Positions 44,575 to 56,293 of a DNA stretch of 64,000 nucleotides are shown here, in pieces. The DNA lies in the NCBI GenBank assembly GCA_024233305.1, contig JACKPV010000027.1, positions 248,001 through 312,000 on the forward strand, read 5' to 3'. The notes below the pieces were generated by a model that saw only the letters and a list, made by a program, of their open reading frames with translations, did not search any database and had not been told where the DNA came from. The DNA comes from Verrucomicrobiales bacterium (GTDB taxonomy: Bacteria > Verrucomicrobiota > Verrucomicrobiia > Limisphaerales > J093). Position 1 is the stretch's first letter. Each line of letters begins with the position of its first letter. The translations under genes and the position numbers were made by a program.

Positions 44575-45726
44575 GTGCGAGCGTCTGACCCAGACAACGC
44601 GTCGGTGGCGCGGGCTCTCTTGAGGTGGTTTGTCGAGCATGCGGAGGATCTTCCGTGGCGTCGGGCGCGCGGTCCCTATGCTGTGTGGGTTTCGGAGATC
44701 ATGTTGCAGCAGACCCAGGTGGCCACGGTGATTCCGTACTACCGGCGCTGGATGCAGCGGTTCCCCACGCTGACCGCGCTGGCGGAAGCTCCGGAGGACG
44801 AGGTCCTGAAATGCTGGGAAGGTCTCGGTTATTACACCCGTGCCCGCAACCTGCAGCGGGCCGCCCGCCAACTGGTGCACGATGAACGGGGGCGTTTTCC
44901 AAGGGATCCGGCGGCCGTGCTGGCGCTGCCCGGCATTGGTCGATATACCGCGGGGGCCATTTGCAGCATTGCCTTCGGTCAAGCGCAGCCGGTGCTAGAT
45001 GGCAACGTCATCCGCGTGTTGACGCGCTTCGTCGGGATCGACGCGCCCGTTAAGGCAGCCGCTACGCAGCGACGGCTCTGGGGACTGGCCGGGGACTTGG
45101 TGGCAGCGGTGAACGGTCTTCCCCCGGTCGCTGAGCCGTGTGTCGTCGGCGGGGCGCCGTACGTCCGGGAGTGCATCGGCCGACGGCTGGTACGGCGCAA
45201 TCCGTGCGGTGCGCTGAACCAGGCCTTGATGGAATTGGGCCGCCAGATCTGCCTCGCCCGCCAGCCGAAATGCCCGGACTGTCCGCTCGGCGCCACCTGC
45301 CGAACCCGCCTCGAGGGCGCCGTCCAGCGTCGACCAAACCTTGGCCGTCGACCACCGGCCCGCAAACGGCACGTTGTGGCCATCGTGATCGAGAACCGCG
45401 GGCGCTACTGGGTCCGGCAACGTCCGGTCGGAGGCATCAATGGCGGGCTGTGGGAATTCCCAAACGAAGCCACCACGGGCGCGGAAGCGAAGTCGCAGCA
45501 GGTGGCGCTGCTGTGGCCCGCAGTCGATCCCGCTTCATTGGAGCGAATGGCAACGATCCGCCACACCATCACCAACCACCGGATCACGTTGACCGCCTGG
45601 CGCGCGCGGCTTCGCACGGGGGTTCGGTGCCCGGCCACGGATGGTTGCTGGGTGGGGCGTGGGGGTTTGGAGAAACTGGCGTTTGCGGCTGCCCACCGGC
45701 GCCTCTTGCAGCGGCTGCTTTGCTGA
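44575..45726 (+). CDS. mutY: A/G-specific adenine glycosylase
   Basis: Removes adenine opposite 8-oxoguanine. Helix-hairpin-helix LPGIGRYTAGAI, catalytic E41 (VSEIMLQQTQV) and D142 (VLDGNVIRVL), and the [4Fe-4S] loop C226-x6-C233-x2-C236-x5-C242 are all present. The C-terminal NUDIX-like 8-oxoG recognition domain is also present (GGINGGLWEFPNE). Between LAGDLV and LNQALMELG there is an in-frame insertion of roughly 27 residues compared with E. coli MutY, containing three extra cysteines (C189, C200, C211). Starts at GTG 44575, 3 bp after cbiQ. 383 aa. Confidence 0.93.
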   Translation: MRASDPDNASVARALLRWFVEHAEDLPWRRARGPYAVWVSEIMLQQTQVATVIPYYRRWMQRFPTLTALAEAPEDEVLKCWEGLGYYTRARNLQRAARQLVHDERGRFPRDPAAVLALPGIGRYTAGAICSIAFGQAQPVLDGNVIRVLTRFVGIDAPVKAAATQRRLWGLAGDLVAAVNGLPPVAEPCVVGGAPYVRECIGRRLVRRNPCGALNQALMELGRQICLARQPKCPDCPLGATCRTRLEGAVQRRPNLGRRPPARKRHVVAIVIENRGRYWVRQRPVGGINGGLWEFPNEATTGAEAKSQQVALLWPAVDPASLERMATIRHTITNHRITLTAWRARLRTGVRCPATDGCWVGRGGLEKLAFAAAHRRLLQRLLC

Positions 45727-45867
45727 ACGACAAGGGCCAAGGCTTGGATCGCCGCCACCTCCGCATGCTCTGTCACGACCCGTGTATGATCGTCCGGGCT
45801 CGCGGTGTACTGGGAATTCAGGCTTCAGTTGGCGGGCCTTTCCGGATAACTCTTCCCGCGCACCGTG

Positions 45868-48800
45868 ATGAGCCAGTTCATTAGCCCTCCTTCCGAGCGG
45901 AAGCCCCGGCGTGCGCTTCCGCCCTCCCTCCGTTCCCGTCGGCGTTCGGACGTCGTTCTCCGCCGGCTGCGACCTCCTCGTGCCCCCTCCTCGGCGGCCG
46001 CGCTCGTTGCCGCCGCTGTCTTGTTGGGCCCGGAAGCGGTCCTGGGTCAGGGCGGGCGGCCGTGGGAGGACATGAACTACGGGCCGTTCCTGACCGCGTC
46101 CATTGAGGCGCCGGCCCCGGAGGGCAACCTCGCGTACAAGGGCGTGGCGATCCGGTTGGGGGCGGCTTTCGGGGGAGTACGAAACGAAGCGGTCGTTTTC
46201 GACACCGATTTGTTGCGTTACTCGGCGGGTTGGACGGGCGATTTCCTCGCGCTGAAAGGCGTGGCGTTCGATGGCGAGCATTGGGCGTATCCCCGGATCG
46301 ACGGCCGGCTGGTGTTCGGCAATCCGTCGCTTCCGGGATGGGCCCGGGCCGGCTCCTTCGATGACCCGCGCGAACACCCCTACGGCCCGGTGCCGGACGA
46401 TTGGGCGCACTGGAAGGGGCTTTCCCTGCATGGCGACCGGGTGGTCCTGCAATACAGCGTCGGCGACATGGCGGTGATCGAGATGCCGGGACTCGAACGT
46501 CAGGGGAACATCACGGCGTTCAGCCGGAGCTTCAACCTCGGCCCATCGGCGGTCGAGCAGGTGGTGCAGATCGCCTTCGAGAAGGGGAGCCGCATGGAGC
46601 TTCGGCAGGCCGCCGATGGTTCCCTGCCGGTGGCGGTGCTGGCCGGCGCCGAGCCCGTTTCGGAGGCCACATTCGATCCGGCGGAAGGTCTGATTGGGTG
46701 GTATGGCTTTGACGATCGGGCGCGCCCGGGTGCCGACGGCTCGCCCGGCGGGCATACGGCGTTTCCGGGCGCCGTGCGTTGGACTGCCGACGGGCAAGCG
46801 GGAGGTGGATTGGAGTTTGCCGGTCAGGGCTGGCTGGAGTTGCCGGCCGCGTCGCGGTTTGACTTTCTCGCCGGGGATCTGACGGTGGCGGCCTGGATCA
46901 AGACGGCGCGTGATGGGGCGGTTTTCTCGAAGACGGCGCCCGAGGGACCGTGGGTTCGGAACGGGAAGGCGTTTTTCGTTCGGGGCGGCAAGCTCGGGTT
47001 CGACATCGGTTGGGTGGGAGCGGTGGCGGGCCGGACCCCGGTGGCGGATGATCGCTGGCACCACGTGGCGTTCAGTTATGATCACGGATCGTCCGAGATC
47101 CGGCTTTTCGTTGATGGGGCGGTGGACGGCGAGAGCAAGCTGAAGCCTTCGGGCACCGTGACGAATCACGTGGCGCGCCTCGGGTTCGCGGCGCGGAATT
47201 TCCCGGCCCAACCGTGGTTCCGGGGGATCATGGATGACGTGCGGCTGTATTCGCGGGTCCTCGGTGAGGCGGATATCGCGTCATTGGCGGGGCGCGAGCC
47301 GGCGTCGATCGGGCGGGTGATGGCCGCCGTGGTCGGGGCGCCGGCGGGATGCCGTTGGCTGGCGGATGAGGAGGAGCACCTCCGGCTCGGAATCCCGGCT
47401 GCCGGGAACGAGCGGCGTTTCAAGGTGCTGCTTTGGCGGGGACCGGAGAAACAAATCGATGCCTTTGCCCGGTTGGCCACCGCGGCGTCGGCGGAGAGCC
47501 TCGGGCCGTTGACCCGGGGCGGTCCGCCCCGTTGGCCGGAGAGGCCGGTCACCCGGGGGGAACTCGGCAGCACGGATGGTCCCTACGCCATCGACACGCT
47601 TACGGCGCCCGACGACAACCCGTGGAAATCGTGGCTGCGCTTCGGCGCCCTGGACTTCTTCGCCGACAGTCGCCGCGCGGCGCTCTGCACGTGGAACGGC
47701 GATGTCTGGATCGTGGACGGCATCGACGGCAACCTGACCGAGTTGACTTGGCAACGCGTCGCGACGGGGTTGTTCCAGCCGCTCGGGTTGAAGATCGTGA
47801 ACGATCAGATCTACGTGCTCGGGCGGGATCAGATCACGCGGTTGCACGATCTCAACGGCGATGGGGAGGCGGATTTCTACGAGAACTTCAACAACGATTG
47901 CATGGTGAGCGAGCATTTCCACGAGTTCGCCACCGACCTGAAGACGGATTCACACGGCAATTTCTGGTACATCAAATGCGCGTGTCACGCGGTCAAGGCG
48001 ACCCATCCGCATCACGGCACGGTGCTGAAACTGCCGCCCGACGGTTCGCGACTCGAGGTGGTGGCCCGCGGGTTGCGGGCGGTCAACGGGCTGGGGATCG
48101 GTCCGCATGACGAGATACTGTGCGTCGACAACCAGGGCCATTGGATGCCGGGGAACCGGATCAACTGGGTGCAGCCCGGCGGCTGGTATGGAAACCAGTT
48201 CGCCTGGAATCCCGAAGGGCGCCAGAGCTACGACGAACCCCTGTGTTGGATGCACAACTTCGTCAACCGCTCGGGCGGGACCTTCGTCTGGGTGCCCGAC
48301 CGCCGGTGGGGGCCGCTGGATGGGAACATCGTGCAGATTTCCTACGGCATGGGCGATTTGACGCTGGTGCTGCCCGACGAGGTGGACGGGGTCATGCAGG
48401 GTGGGGTGACCCGGTTTCCGATGGAGTTCGACACGGGCGTGATGCGGGGCGTTTTTCATCCGGTGAACGGCCAGCTTTATACGTGCGGGCTTTACGGTTG
48501 GGCGGGCAACAAGACGAAGGCCGGCGGGTTCTATCGCGTGCGGTACACCGGCAAACCGGTGAACCTCCCGCGCGAGTTGCGCGTCGCGGTCGACGGGATC
48601 GTGGTGGGCTTCAGCGATCCGCTCGATCCCGCCGGCGCCGTCGATCCGGGCAATTACAGCCTGCAGGCCTGGGACTACCATTGGACGGCCAACTACGGCT
48701 CGCCGGACTTCAAACTGGATGGCACGGAAGGGCGGGACACCTGGACGGTGGAGTCGGCAGCCGTTTCCGCCGACGGCCGGAACGTATTCCTCAAGGTGCC

Positions 48801-51078
48801 GGAGTTGCAACCCGTGATGCAGTTTCATCTGGTGTTCAACCTGCGGGCGGCGGACGGCGCGCCGGTGCGCAATTTCATCCACGGGACGGTGCACAAGCTG
48901 GGTGCGGAACCGGGGGCGGACCTGATCGGCGCACGCGCGGTGGCGTCCGTGCGCGCGGGGCAGGTCGAACTCGATGATCCGCGTCCCGGTTTGCTGCAAA
49001 CGATCTCCACCTTCGACGATCCAGAGGTGCCGGATACCCGGATTTCCCGCTTGGCAGCCACGTTCGTGCCCCGCGGGGAATCCCCGACGCCCTGGTTGCC
49101 CGGCGGGCGTTTTCGCAGCGTGTGGCGTGGCTATCTCCGGTCGGAGTTGAATGACGAACTGCGTTTCCACCTGGCTGGCGCCGGGAAGGCCGTGTTGCGG
49201 CTCAACGGCAGCACGGTGCTGACGGCGGGGGAGGGCCGGTTCGACGCGTCGGTCGACGGCGCGGTGGCGGTGCGGCGCGGATTGAACGCCTTCGAACTGG
49301 AATACACTTCGCCTCCCGAGACGGACGCTGTAATCCGGCTGAGCTGGGAATCGTCCCGGATCCCGCTCGAACCGGTGCCGGCCACTGCGTTCGTGCATGA
49401 AGGAAGCCTGCCGGAAGCGCGTCAGGCGGTGGCGGTGCGCGAGGGGCGCGCCCTTTTCGGGGAGAGTCTCTGTGTGCGTTGCCACCGTCCGAACGAGCCG
49501 TTCCCTGCTTCGGCGATGCCGGAAGTGCGGTCCGAAGCGCCCGCTTTCGACGGAATCGCGGCACGGTTGAACGCTGCTTGGTTGCCGGCCTACCTGATGG
49601 ATCCCCGGGCCTTTCGCTCCGACGGTCGGATGCCGCAGAGCTTGCCGGACGATCCCGAAGAACGCCTGCGTGAAGCCTTTGACATCGCCGCCTTTCTGGC
49701 CCAGCAAACGGGTTCGGGGCCGTTGCCTGATTGGCTGCCGGCGGAGCCGAAAGAGGTCGAGGAAGGCGGGCAGCTTTTCAGCGAACTGGGCTGCGTGGGA
49801 TGTCACCGGCTCGCGGGGGATCCCTTGCTGCCGGACGAGGCACGGGTTTCGCTGGCCCATGTGGGGGAGAAATGGCGGCCCGCGGCCTTGCCTGCTTTCC
49901 TGCAGAATCCCGGTCAGTACCATGCGTCGACGCGGATGCCCACCTACGCGCTGACCGACGCGCAGGCGCGCTCGCTCGCGGCATTCCTGCTGGATCGAGC
50001 GGGGCCGGTTCCCGCTCTGCGGATCCCCTTGGATCCGACCAATCCGACCGATGCGCCTGCTTCGCCTGATCCGGAGAAGGGCCGGGAACTCGTCGCGCGC
50101 CGGGGCTGCCTTTCCTGCCACGCGTTGAACGGTTCCGAACCGCGTCCGCTTGGCCCGTCGCTGATGGACCTCGCGAACGGCGATTGGCGCCGCGGCTGTC
50201 TGGCGGAATCCGGGGACAGCCAGGGAGCGGCGCCGGACTTCGGTTTCGGCGCGCCCCAGCGCGATGCGTTGCGAGCATTCGCTGAAGCGGGCGGGTTGGA
50301 GACATTGGAACGGCATACGCCCGGCGAGTTTACGGCCCGAGCGCATGGGGCGCTTCGATGCAACGCCTGTCACAGCCGCGACGGCCAACCGGATGTCTGG
50401 ACCCAGGTGAACGCGCTGTCTCCGGTGGCATCGCGAGGGGATAAGGCCGAGGACGCGGGAGGTCCCGCGGGCAGCGTGCATGTGGGGCGCCCGACGTTGA
50501 ACTTCGCCGGCGAAAAGCTCCATGCCGGGTGGATGCGCCGGTTCCTTTCGGGGCGGCTCGATTACAAGCCGCGGTCGGAACGGCAGGGCATCATGCCGGC
50601 CTTTCCGGCCTGGGGCGACCTGTTGGCGAACGGTCTGGCCCAGGAACATGGCTACGGTTTCGAGCGGGTCCCCCGCCCGGCGGCGGATCCGGCGGCCGCG
50701 GAGATCGGTCGGCATCTGACCCTGGTGGGGGAGGGATTTGGCTGTGTGTCCTGCCACGATGTCGGCGGCCAGAAGGCCCTGGCCGGGGAGGATACCGCGA
50801 CGATCAACTTCGCCTTTGTGGCGGATCGGCTCCTGCCCGACTATTACCATCGCTACCTGCAAGATCCGCAGCGGCTGGTGCCCGGCACAATGATGCCCGC
50901 GTTCATCGGCGCGGACGGGCGCACGCCCATCAGCACTCCCTTCGACGGCGACCCGGACCGCCAGTTTGCCGCCGTCTGGCAGTATCTGCTCAGCTTGACT
51001 CCGGCGTCCGCGAACGAGGCTCACGCAGGCGCGTCCGTTCCGCGCCCGGAGGCAGCTCCGGAAGTGGATTACGAATGA
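45868..51078 (+). CDS. Giant secreted LamG / beta-propeller dehydrogenase / penta-haem cytochrome c protein
   Basis: 1736 residues, predicted periplasmic or surface redox protein of the PVC membrane-bound-dehydrogenase type. Order: Arg-rich N-terminus and signal segment (to about 62), DUF6797-like start (RPWEDMNYGPFLTASIEAP), LamG jelly-roll (about 280-475; LIGWYGFDD, WHHVAFSYDHGSSEIRLFVDG), a glucose/sorbosone-dehydrogenase-like propeller (about 570-900; GFYRVRYTGKPV at its end), and a PA14-like beta domain (about 1040-1170). Five CxxCH haem motifs follow at C1202, C1309, C1414, C1498 and C1626. ATG 45868 is preferred over the adjoining GTG 45865. No partner dehydrogenase gene is adjacent; electrons probably pass to a soluble or membrane cytochrome. 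Substrate unknown, probably a sugar. Confidence 0.88.
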   Translation: MSQFISPPSERKPRRALPPSLRSRRRSDVVLRRLRPPRAPSSAAALVAAAVLLGPEAVLGQGGRPWEDMNYGPFLTASIEAPAPEGNLAYKGVAIRLGAAFGGVRNEAVVFDTDLLRYSAGWTGDFLALKGVAFDGEHWAYPRIDGRLVFGNPSLPGWARAGSFDDPREHPYGPVPDDWAHWKGLSLHGDRVVLQYSVGDMAVIEMPGLERQGNITAFSRSFNLGPSAVEQVVQIAFEKGSRMELRQAADGSLPVAVLAGAEPVSEATFDPAEGLIGWYGFDDRARPGADGSPGGHTAFPGAVRWTADGQAGGGLEFAGQGWLELPAASRFDFLAGDLTVAAWIKTARDGAVFSKTAPEGPWVRNGKAFFVRGGKLGFDIGWVGAVAGRTPVADDRWHHVAFSYDHGSSEIRLFVDGAVDGESKLKPSGTVTNHVARLGFAARNFPAQPWFRGIMDDVRLYSRVLGEADIASLAGREPASIGRVMAAVVGAPAGCRWLADEEEHLRLGIPAAGNERRFKVLLWRGPEKQIDAFARLATAASAESLGPLTRGGPPRWPERPVTRGELGSTDGPYAIDTLTAPDDNPWKSWLRFGALDFFADSRRAALCTWNGDVWIVDGIDGNLTELTWQRVATGLFQPLGLKIVNDQIYVLGRDQITRLHDLNGDGEADFYENFNNDCMVSEHFHEFATDLKTDSHGNFWYIKCACHAVKATHPHHGTVLKLPPDGSRLEVVARGLRAVNGLGIGPHDEILCVDNQGHWMPGNRINWVQPGGWYGNQFAWNPEGRQSYDEPLCWMHNFVNRSGGTFVWVPDRRWGPLDGNIVQISYGMGDLTLVLPDEVDGVMQGGVTRFPMEFDTGVMRGVFHPVNGQLYTCGLYGWAGNKTKAGGFYRVRYTGKPVNLPRELRVAVDGIVVGFSDPLDPAGAVDPGNYSLQAWDYHWTANYGSPDFKLDGTEGRDTWTVESAAVSADGRNVFLKVPELQPVMQFHLVFNLRAADGAPVRNFIHGTVHKLGAEPGADLIGARAVASVRAGQVELDDPRPGLLQTISTFDDPEVPDTRISRLAATFVPRGESPTPWLPGGRFRSVWRGYLRSELNDELRFHLAGAGKAVLRLNGSTVLTAGEGRFDASVDGAVAVRRGLNAFELEYTSPPETDAVIRLSWESSRIPLEPVPATAFVHEGSLPEARQAVAVREGRALFGESLCVRCHRPNEPFPASAMPEVRSEAPAFDGIAARLNAAWLPAYLMDPRAFRSDGRMPQSLPDDPEERLREAFDIAAFLAQQTGSGPLPDWLPAEPKEVEEGGQLFSELGCVGCHRLAGDPLLPDEARVSLAHVGEKWRPAALPAFLQNPGQYHASTRMPTYALTDAQARSLAAFLLDRAGPVPALRIPLDPTNPTDAPASPDPEKGRELVARRGCLSCHALNGSEPRPLGPSLMDLANGDWRRGCLAESGDSQGAAPDFGFGAPQRDALRAFAEAGGLETLERHTPGEFTARAHGALRCNACHSRDGQPDVWTQVNALSPVASRGDKAEDAGGPAGSVHVGRPTLNFAGEKLHAGWMRRFLSGRLDYKPRSERQGIMPAFPAWGDLLANGLAQEHGYGFERVPRPAADPAAAEIGRHLTLVGEGFGCVSCHDVGGQKALAGEDTATINFAFVADRLLPDYYHRYLQDPQRLVPGTMMPAFIGADGRTPISTPFDGDPDRQFAAVWQYLLSLTPASANEAHAGASVPRPEAAPEVDYE

Positions 51079-51738
51079 CGAATGCGAACGGTCCCGGCAT
51101 CAACCCGATTGGGTGAACGCGTGTCACCGCGGTGTCTGCGTGTCGCCCTGCCCCAGAGGTTCCGAATGGCCTCGTCACCGGTGGGCCTGCCAGGTCGGGC
51201 GGCGATTTCGCTTGGGTGGTCAATGCCATTTGTGGGAGCGCTCGCCTGTTGACTGAGCTGTATCGATTCAGTCAAAGGACCGCGGATGGGCACGGATGCC
51301 ACGGATGGGGCGCGGCGCTGCCGCCCTGGCGGAGAAGCCGGGAAGCCTCACTAAATGGTGAGCCCGAACCCAGGGCGCGCGATTCTGGTTTCCCTCAATA
51401 TCCGTGCCCATCCGAGCCCATCCGTGGTTAATCCCACTGCATGGTTACGGCTGAGGCCGCCGTTGCGCCCGCTCACGATTCCACCCGATCCCCGCCGTCA
51501 GAAACCGAGGGGTCGCCAGTCCTCCGCCAGGCGAGCGCGCCGCTCCGATTGAACCCCGGCGGTCCAGACAGTGGGGCTTCTCCGCCGGGCCCGGCGCCGT
51601 GCCCAAACCAGCAGGGGCGGGGGAGGCGATGTCGGATGGCCGCCAAATCGGGGGTTGAGCGAATCGGGATCGGGGCGTAATTGTGCGGAGTGATCACGGT
51701 CAAGCAGGCATTCCCGCGTTCAATTTCGGGAGGCCATC
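51079..51738 (+). other. 660-bp intergenic region holding repeat copy 1
   Basis: No protein-like frame is seen here. Positions 51260-51452 are the first copy of the 193-bp repeat (own entry). The remaining about 290 bp before the glycoside hydrolase are G/C-rich with a slightly AT-richer end (TAATTGTGCGGAGTGATCACGG near 51679-51700) where a promoter could lie; nothing specific can be supported. Confidence 0.5.
51260..51452 (+). repeat. 193-bp palindromic repeat, copy 1
   Basis: Runs from GTATCGATTCAGTCAA to GCATGGTTACGGCT. It matches the reverse complement of 56293-56485 with 8 mismatches in 193 aligned positions and no gaps. It contains an internal perfect inverted repeat of 15 bp, CGGATGGGCACGGAT (51283-51297) and ATCCGTGCCCATCCG (51400-51414), plus further CACGGATG/CATCCGTG units outside it, so the element can fold on itself. 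It encodes no protein. A dispersed, MITE-like or REP-like palindrome is the best reading. Confidence 0.9.
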
Positions 51739-54534
51739 ATGGTTGAGTTTCAGTCAGTCCCGCGAAACTGGGGCCCGCACCCTTTCGCGAACGGGAGACC
51801 TCGAGGCCGTCGGGGCGGACGATTCGGCTGGTGGCCGCATGCGCGTGTTGTTCGCCGCCTGGTCGAGGGCGGGCTTGGCCTGGCGCTTGCAGTGGTGGTG
51901 ATCCCGCGCGCGGTCGCGAACCCGTTTCCGTTCGTGCTTCCTTGGGACGACGCTTCGACCGGGATCACCGATGTGAGCGGCTGGCTCGAAGCGCCGGCGG
52001 GAAAGGACGGCGCGGTCACGGTGGGGGCGGACGGGCACTTCGCGGTCGGGGGGAAGCGCATCCGGTTTCTGGGGGTGAATTTCAGTTTTGCCGGCGGTCT
52101 GCCGAAGCCCGAGGAAGGCGCCGCCATTGCGGCCCGCCTCGCGCGTTTCGGCGTCAACGTCGTCCGGTTCCATCACCTGGACACGCGGCCGTGGCCGGAC
52201 GGCCTTTGCGATCCGAACGGCGCGGACAGCGGCACCCTGCATCCGGAAGCCCTGGCGCGGCTGGACGCCTTTGTGGCCGAACTCAAGCAACGCGGCATCT
52301 ATGTGAACCTCAACCTGCTGGTCGGGCGCCCGTTCGATGCGCGCGACGGCTTGCCGGCGGCGATCGAGACGATGGAGTGGAAGGACCGGCACCTGGTCGG
52401 GTTCTTCGATGCCCGTCACTTGGCGGCCCAGCAGGAATATGCCCGTCGGTTGCTTGGCCGCTCCAACGCGCGCACGGGACTCGCCTACGCTGCGGATCCG
52501 GCGGTGGCGTTCGTCGAGATCAACAACGAACAAGGCTTGGTGCATGGCTGGTTGGGCGGGCGGGTGGACGTGCTTCCCGAGGTGTTCCGAGAATCGCTGC
52601 AGGGCGTCTGGCAGGACTGGTTGAAGCGGCGCTACCGGGACGACGCGGCCCTGGGCGCGGCCTGGGCGCAAGGCGAGGAACGGCTGGGAAACGAACGGCT
52701 GACCAATCCGGCGTTTACGCAGAACCTCGCCGGTTGGACCGGCGAACAGCATGCCGGCGCGAGCATGGGGCTGCGGCTGGTTCGCAACCTGCCGGAGTCC
52801 GTCCAATCGTCGCAGCCGTGGACCCGCGCGGTTCGCATCGATGTGTCCGCTCCCGGGAGCGCCGGCTGGCATTTGCAGCTCAACCAGCCGGGCCTGGCCC
52901 TGCGGGCGGACAGCGCGTACACGGTGTCGTTCTGGGCACGGTCGGACACGCCGCGCCCGATGGGCGTTGCGGTGACCATGGCCCACGATCCCTGGCAATC
53001 GCTTGGTTTCTCCGCGCGGCCGGAGCTGACCACGCAATGGCAGGAGTTCAGCTACGTTTTCCGGCCTTCGCAGGACGATGCCAATGCGCGGCTGGGATTC
53101 AGCGATTTCGGTCCCGAGGATGCCCGGGTCTGGCTGGCGGGAATCTCGTTCCGCCCCGGCGGCATTGCGGGTTTGAAGGCCGGCGAACGTCTGACCGGCG
53201 GGGCCGTTCCGGTGTTTACCCGCGTGGATTTCGCCGGGCGCTCTCCCGGGGCCCAGCAGGATTGGATGCGGTTCCTGACCGAAACCGAGGACGCCTACTG
53301 GCAGGCGATGTACCGGTTTCTCAAACAGGATCTCGGCGTGCGCGCGCTCGTGGCCGGCACCATCGCCGGCTGCAGCCCGCTCAACAGCCAGGCGAAGCTC
53401 GACTGGGTGGACACGCATGCCTACTGGCAGCACCCGCGTTTTCCCAATCGGCCGTGGGATGCCGCGGACTGGAGCGTCGAGAACCGCAGCATGGTCGATG
53501 AAGCGGGCGGACGGCTGCCCGATCTCGCGCTGCGACGCGTCCTCGGCAAGCCGCATGCGGTCACCGAGTACAATCACCCCGCCCCGAACACGTACGGCAG
53601 CGAGGCGTTCCTGTTGCTGGCTGCCTACGGAGCGCTGCAGGACTGGGATGCGCTTTACGTTTACAGCTACGCCCATTCGCGGCCCGACGGTTGGGATACG
53701 CGGAAGATCAACGGCTTCTTCGACATCGACCAGCATCCGACCAAAATGGTCACGTTGCCGGCGGCCGCGGCGATGTTCCGGCGGGGTGATGTGGCGGCGG
53801 CGCGGGAAGTGGTGGGGGGCGCGTTGAACTGGACCCGGGAGGTGGACCTGTTGCGCGGGGCCCGGAGTTGGAGTCTGGTGGGCGGAGCGCAGCTTGGCTT
53901 CGACGGTTCGGTGGCCTTGATGCACCGGGTGGGGATCGTCACGGAGGGCGGGGTCATGCCGGCCGGGGCGATGGTTCCGCAGCCACTCAATCTGGCCGAA
54001 CACCGCTACGCCTCGGATACCGGCGAACTGGTCTGGGATCTGCGCGAGCGCGGCAACGGTCTGGTGACGGTGAACACGCCCGCAACGAAAGCCGTCATCG
54101 GCCACGCCATGGGCCGGCGCATCGATCTGAACGGCATTCGGGTCGAGGCCGGCAAGGGGCTCCAGGAAGGCTGGTGCGCCCTGGCCATCACCGCGGTGCA
54201 CGGACGGTTGCCCGAGCGTGAGCGGGCATTGGCAGAGCCGGCCCGGGTACTGCTCACTGCCACCGGGTATGTGGAGAATACCGGCATGAAGTGGAAGGAC
54301 GCGGACAAGTCGAGCGTCGGCCGCGACTGGGGCGGGGCGCCGAGCCGCGTCGAGGGGGTCAGCGCGCAGGTTTCCTTCCCGGTTCCCCCCGATCACCTGC
54401 AGGTGTGGGCCTTGGACGAGCGGGGGCAGCGGCATCGTCGGTTGCCGGTCTCGGCGGCGGTGCGCGGTTCGAGCCTGATCGAGCTGGGACCGGAATGGTC
54501 GACGCTCTGGTACGAGGTCGAGATCCAGCCCTGA
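51739..54534 (+). CDS. Secreted clan GH-A glycoside hydrolase with inserted CBM-like domain
   Basis: A 931-residue exported enzyme. The N-terminus is long and Arg-rich before a hydrophobic core (VEGGLGLALAVVVIPRAVA). A (beta/alpha)8 barrel follows: GKRIRFLGVNFSF, FGVNVVRFHHLD and GIYVNLNLLVG. Candidate catalytic residues are E264 (VEINNEQG, acid/base) and E610 (AVTEYNHP, nucleophile), the GH5/GH-A pattern. Residues about 320-475 (LTNPAFTQNLAGWTGE, WHLQLNQPGLALRADSAYTVSFWARSD) form a CBM4/9-like beta-sandwich inserted between these two halves. The C-terminus is beta-rich. GGGAGG five bases before ATG 51739 supports the start. It is bracketed, with the malic enzyme, by the two inverted 193-bp repeats. 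Substrate not predictable. Confidence 0.8.
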   Translation: MVEFQSVPRNWGPHPFANGRPRGRRGGRFGWWPHARVVRRLVEGGLGLALAVVVIPRAVANPFPFVLPWDDASTGITDVSGWLEAPAGKDGAVTVGADGHFAVGGKRIRFLGVNFSFAGGLPKPEEGAAIAARLARFGVNVVRFHHLDTRPWPDGLCDPNGADSGTLHPEALARLDAFVAELKQRGIYVNLNLLVGRPFDARDGLPAAIETMEWKDRHLVGFFDARHLAAQQEYARRLLGRSNARTGLAYAADPAVAFVEINNEQGLVHGWLGGRVDVLPEVFRESLQGVWQDWLKRRYRDDAALGAAWAQGEERLGNERLTNPAFTQNLAGWTGEQHAGASMGLRLVRNLPESVQSSQPWTRAVRIDVSAPGSAGWHLQLNQPGLALRADSAYTVSFWARSDTPRPMGVAVTMAHDPWQSLGFSARPELTTQWQEFSYVFRPSQDDANARLGFSDFGPEDARVWLAGISFRPGGIAGLKAGERLTGGAVPVFTRVDFAGRSPGAQQDWMRFLTETEDAYWQAMYRFLKQDLGVRALVAGTIAGCSPLNSQAKLDWVDTHAYWQHPRFPNRPWDAADWSVENRSMVDEAGGRLPDLALRRVLGKPHAVTEYNHPAPNTYGSEAFLLLAAYGALQDWDALYVYSYAHSRPDGWDTRKINGFFDIDQHPTKMVTLPAAAAMFRRGDVAAAREVVGGALNWTREVDLLRGARSWSLVGGAQLGFDGSVALMHRVGIVTEGGVMPAGAMVPQPLNLAEHRYASDTGELVWDLRERGNGLVTVNTPATKAVIGHAMGRRIDLNGIRVEAGKGLQEGWCALAITAVHGRLPERERALAEPARVLLTATGYVENTGMKWKDADKSSVGRDWGGAPSRVEGVSAQVSFPVPPDHLQVWALDERGQRHRRLPVSAAVRGSSLIELGPEWSTLWYEVEIQP

Positions 54535-54586
54535 AGCCCCACCGATCCCGCCCTTGCGCCTTCGGTTCGGAGCGGTAGGGTGAACC

Positions 54587-56292
<1,706 letters not shown>

Positions 56293-56293
<1 letters not shown>

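Noticed and set aside
47950..51024. 1024-codon minus-strand open frame opposite the multi-haem gene
   Set aside because: The plus strand shows five CxxCH sites and LamG/propeller signatures; the antisense frame has no recognisable feature.
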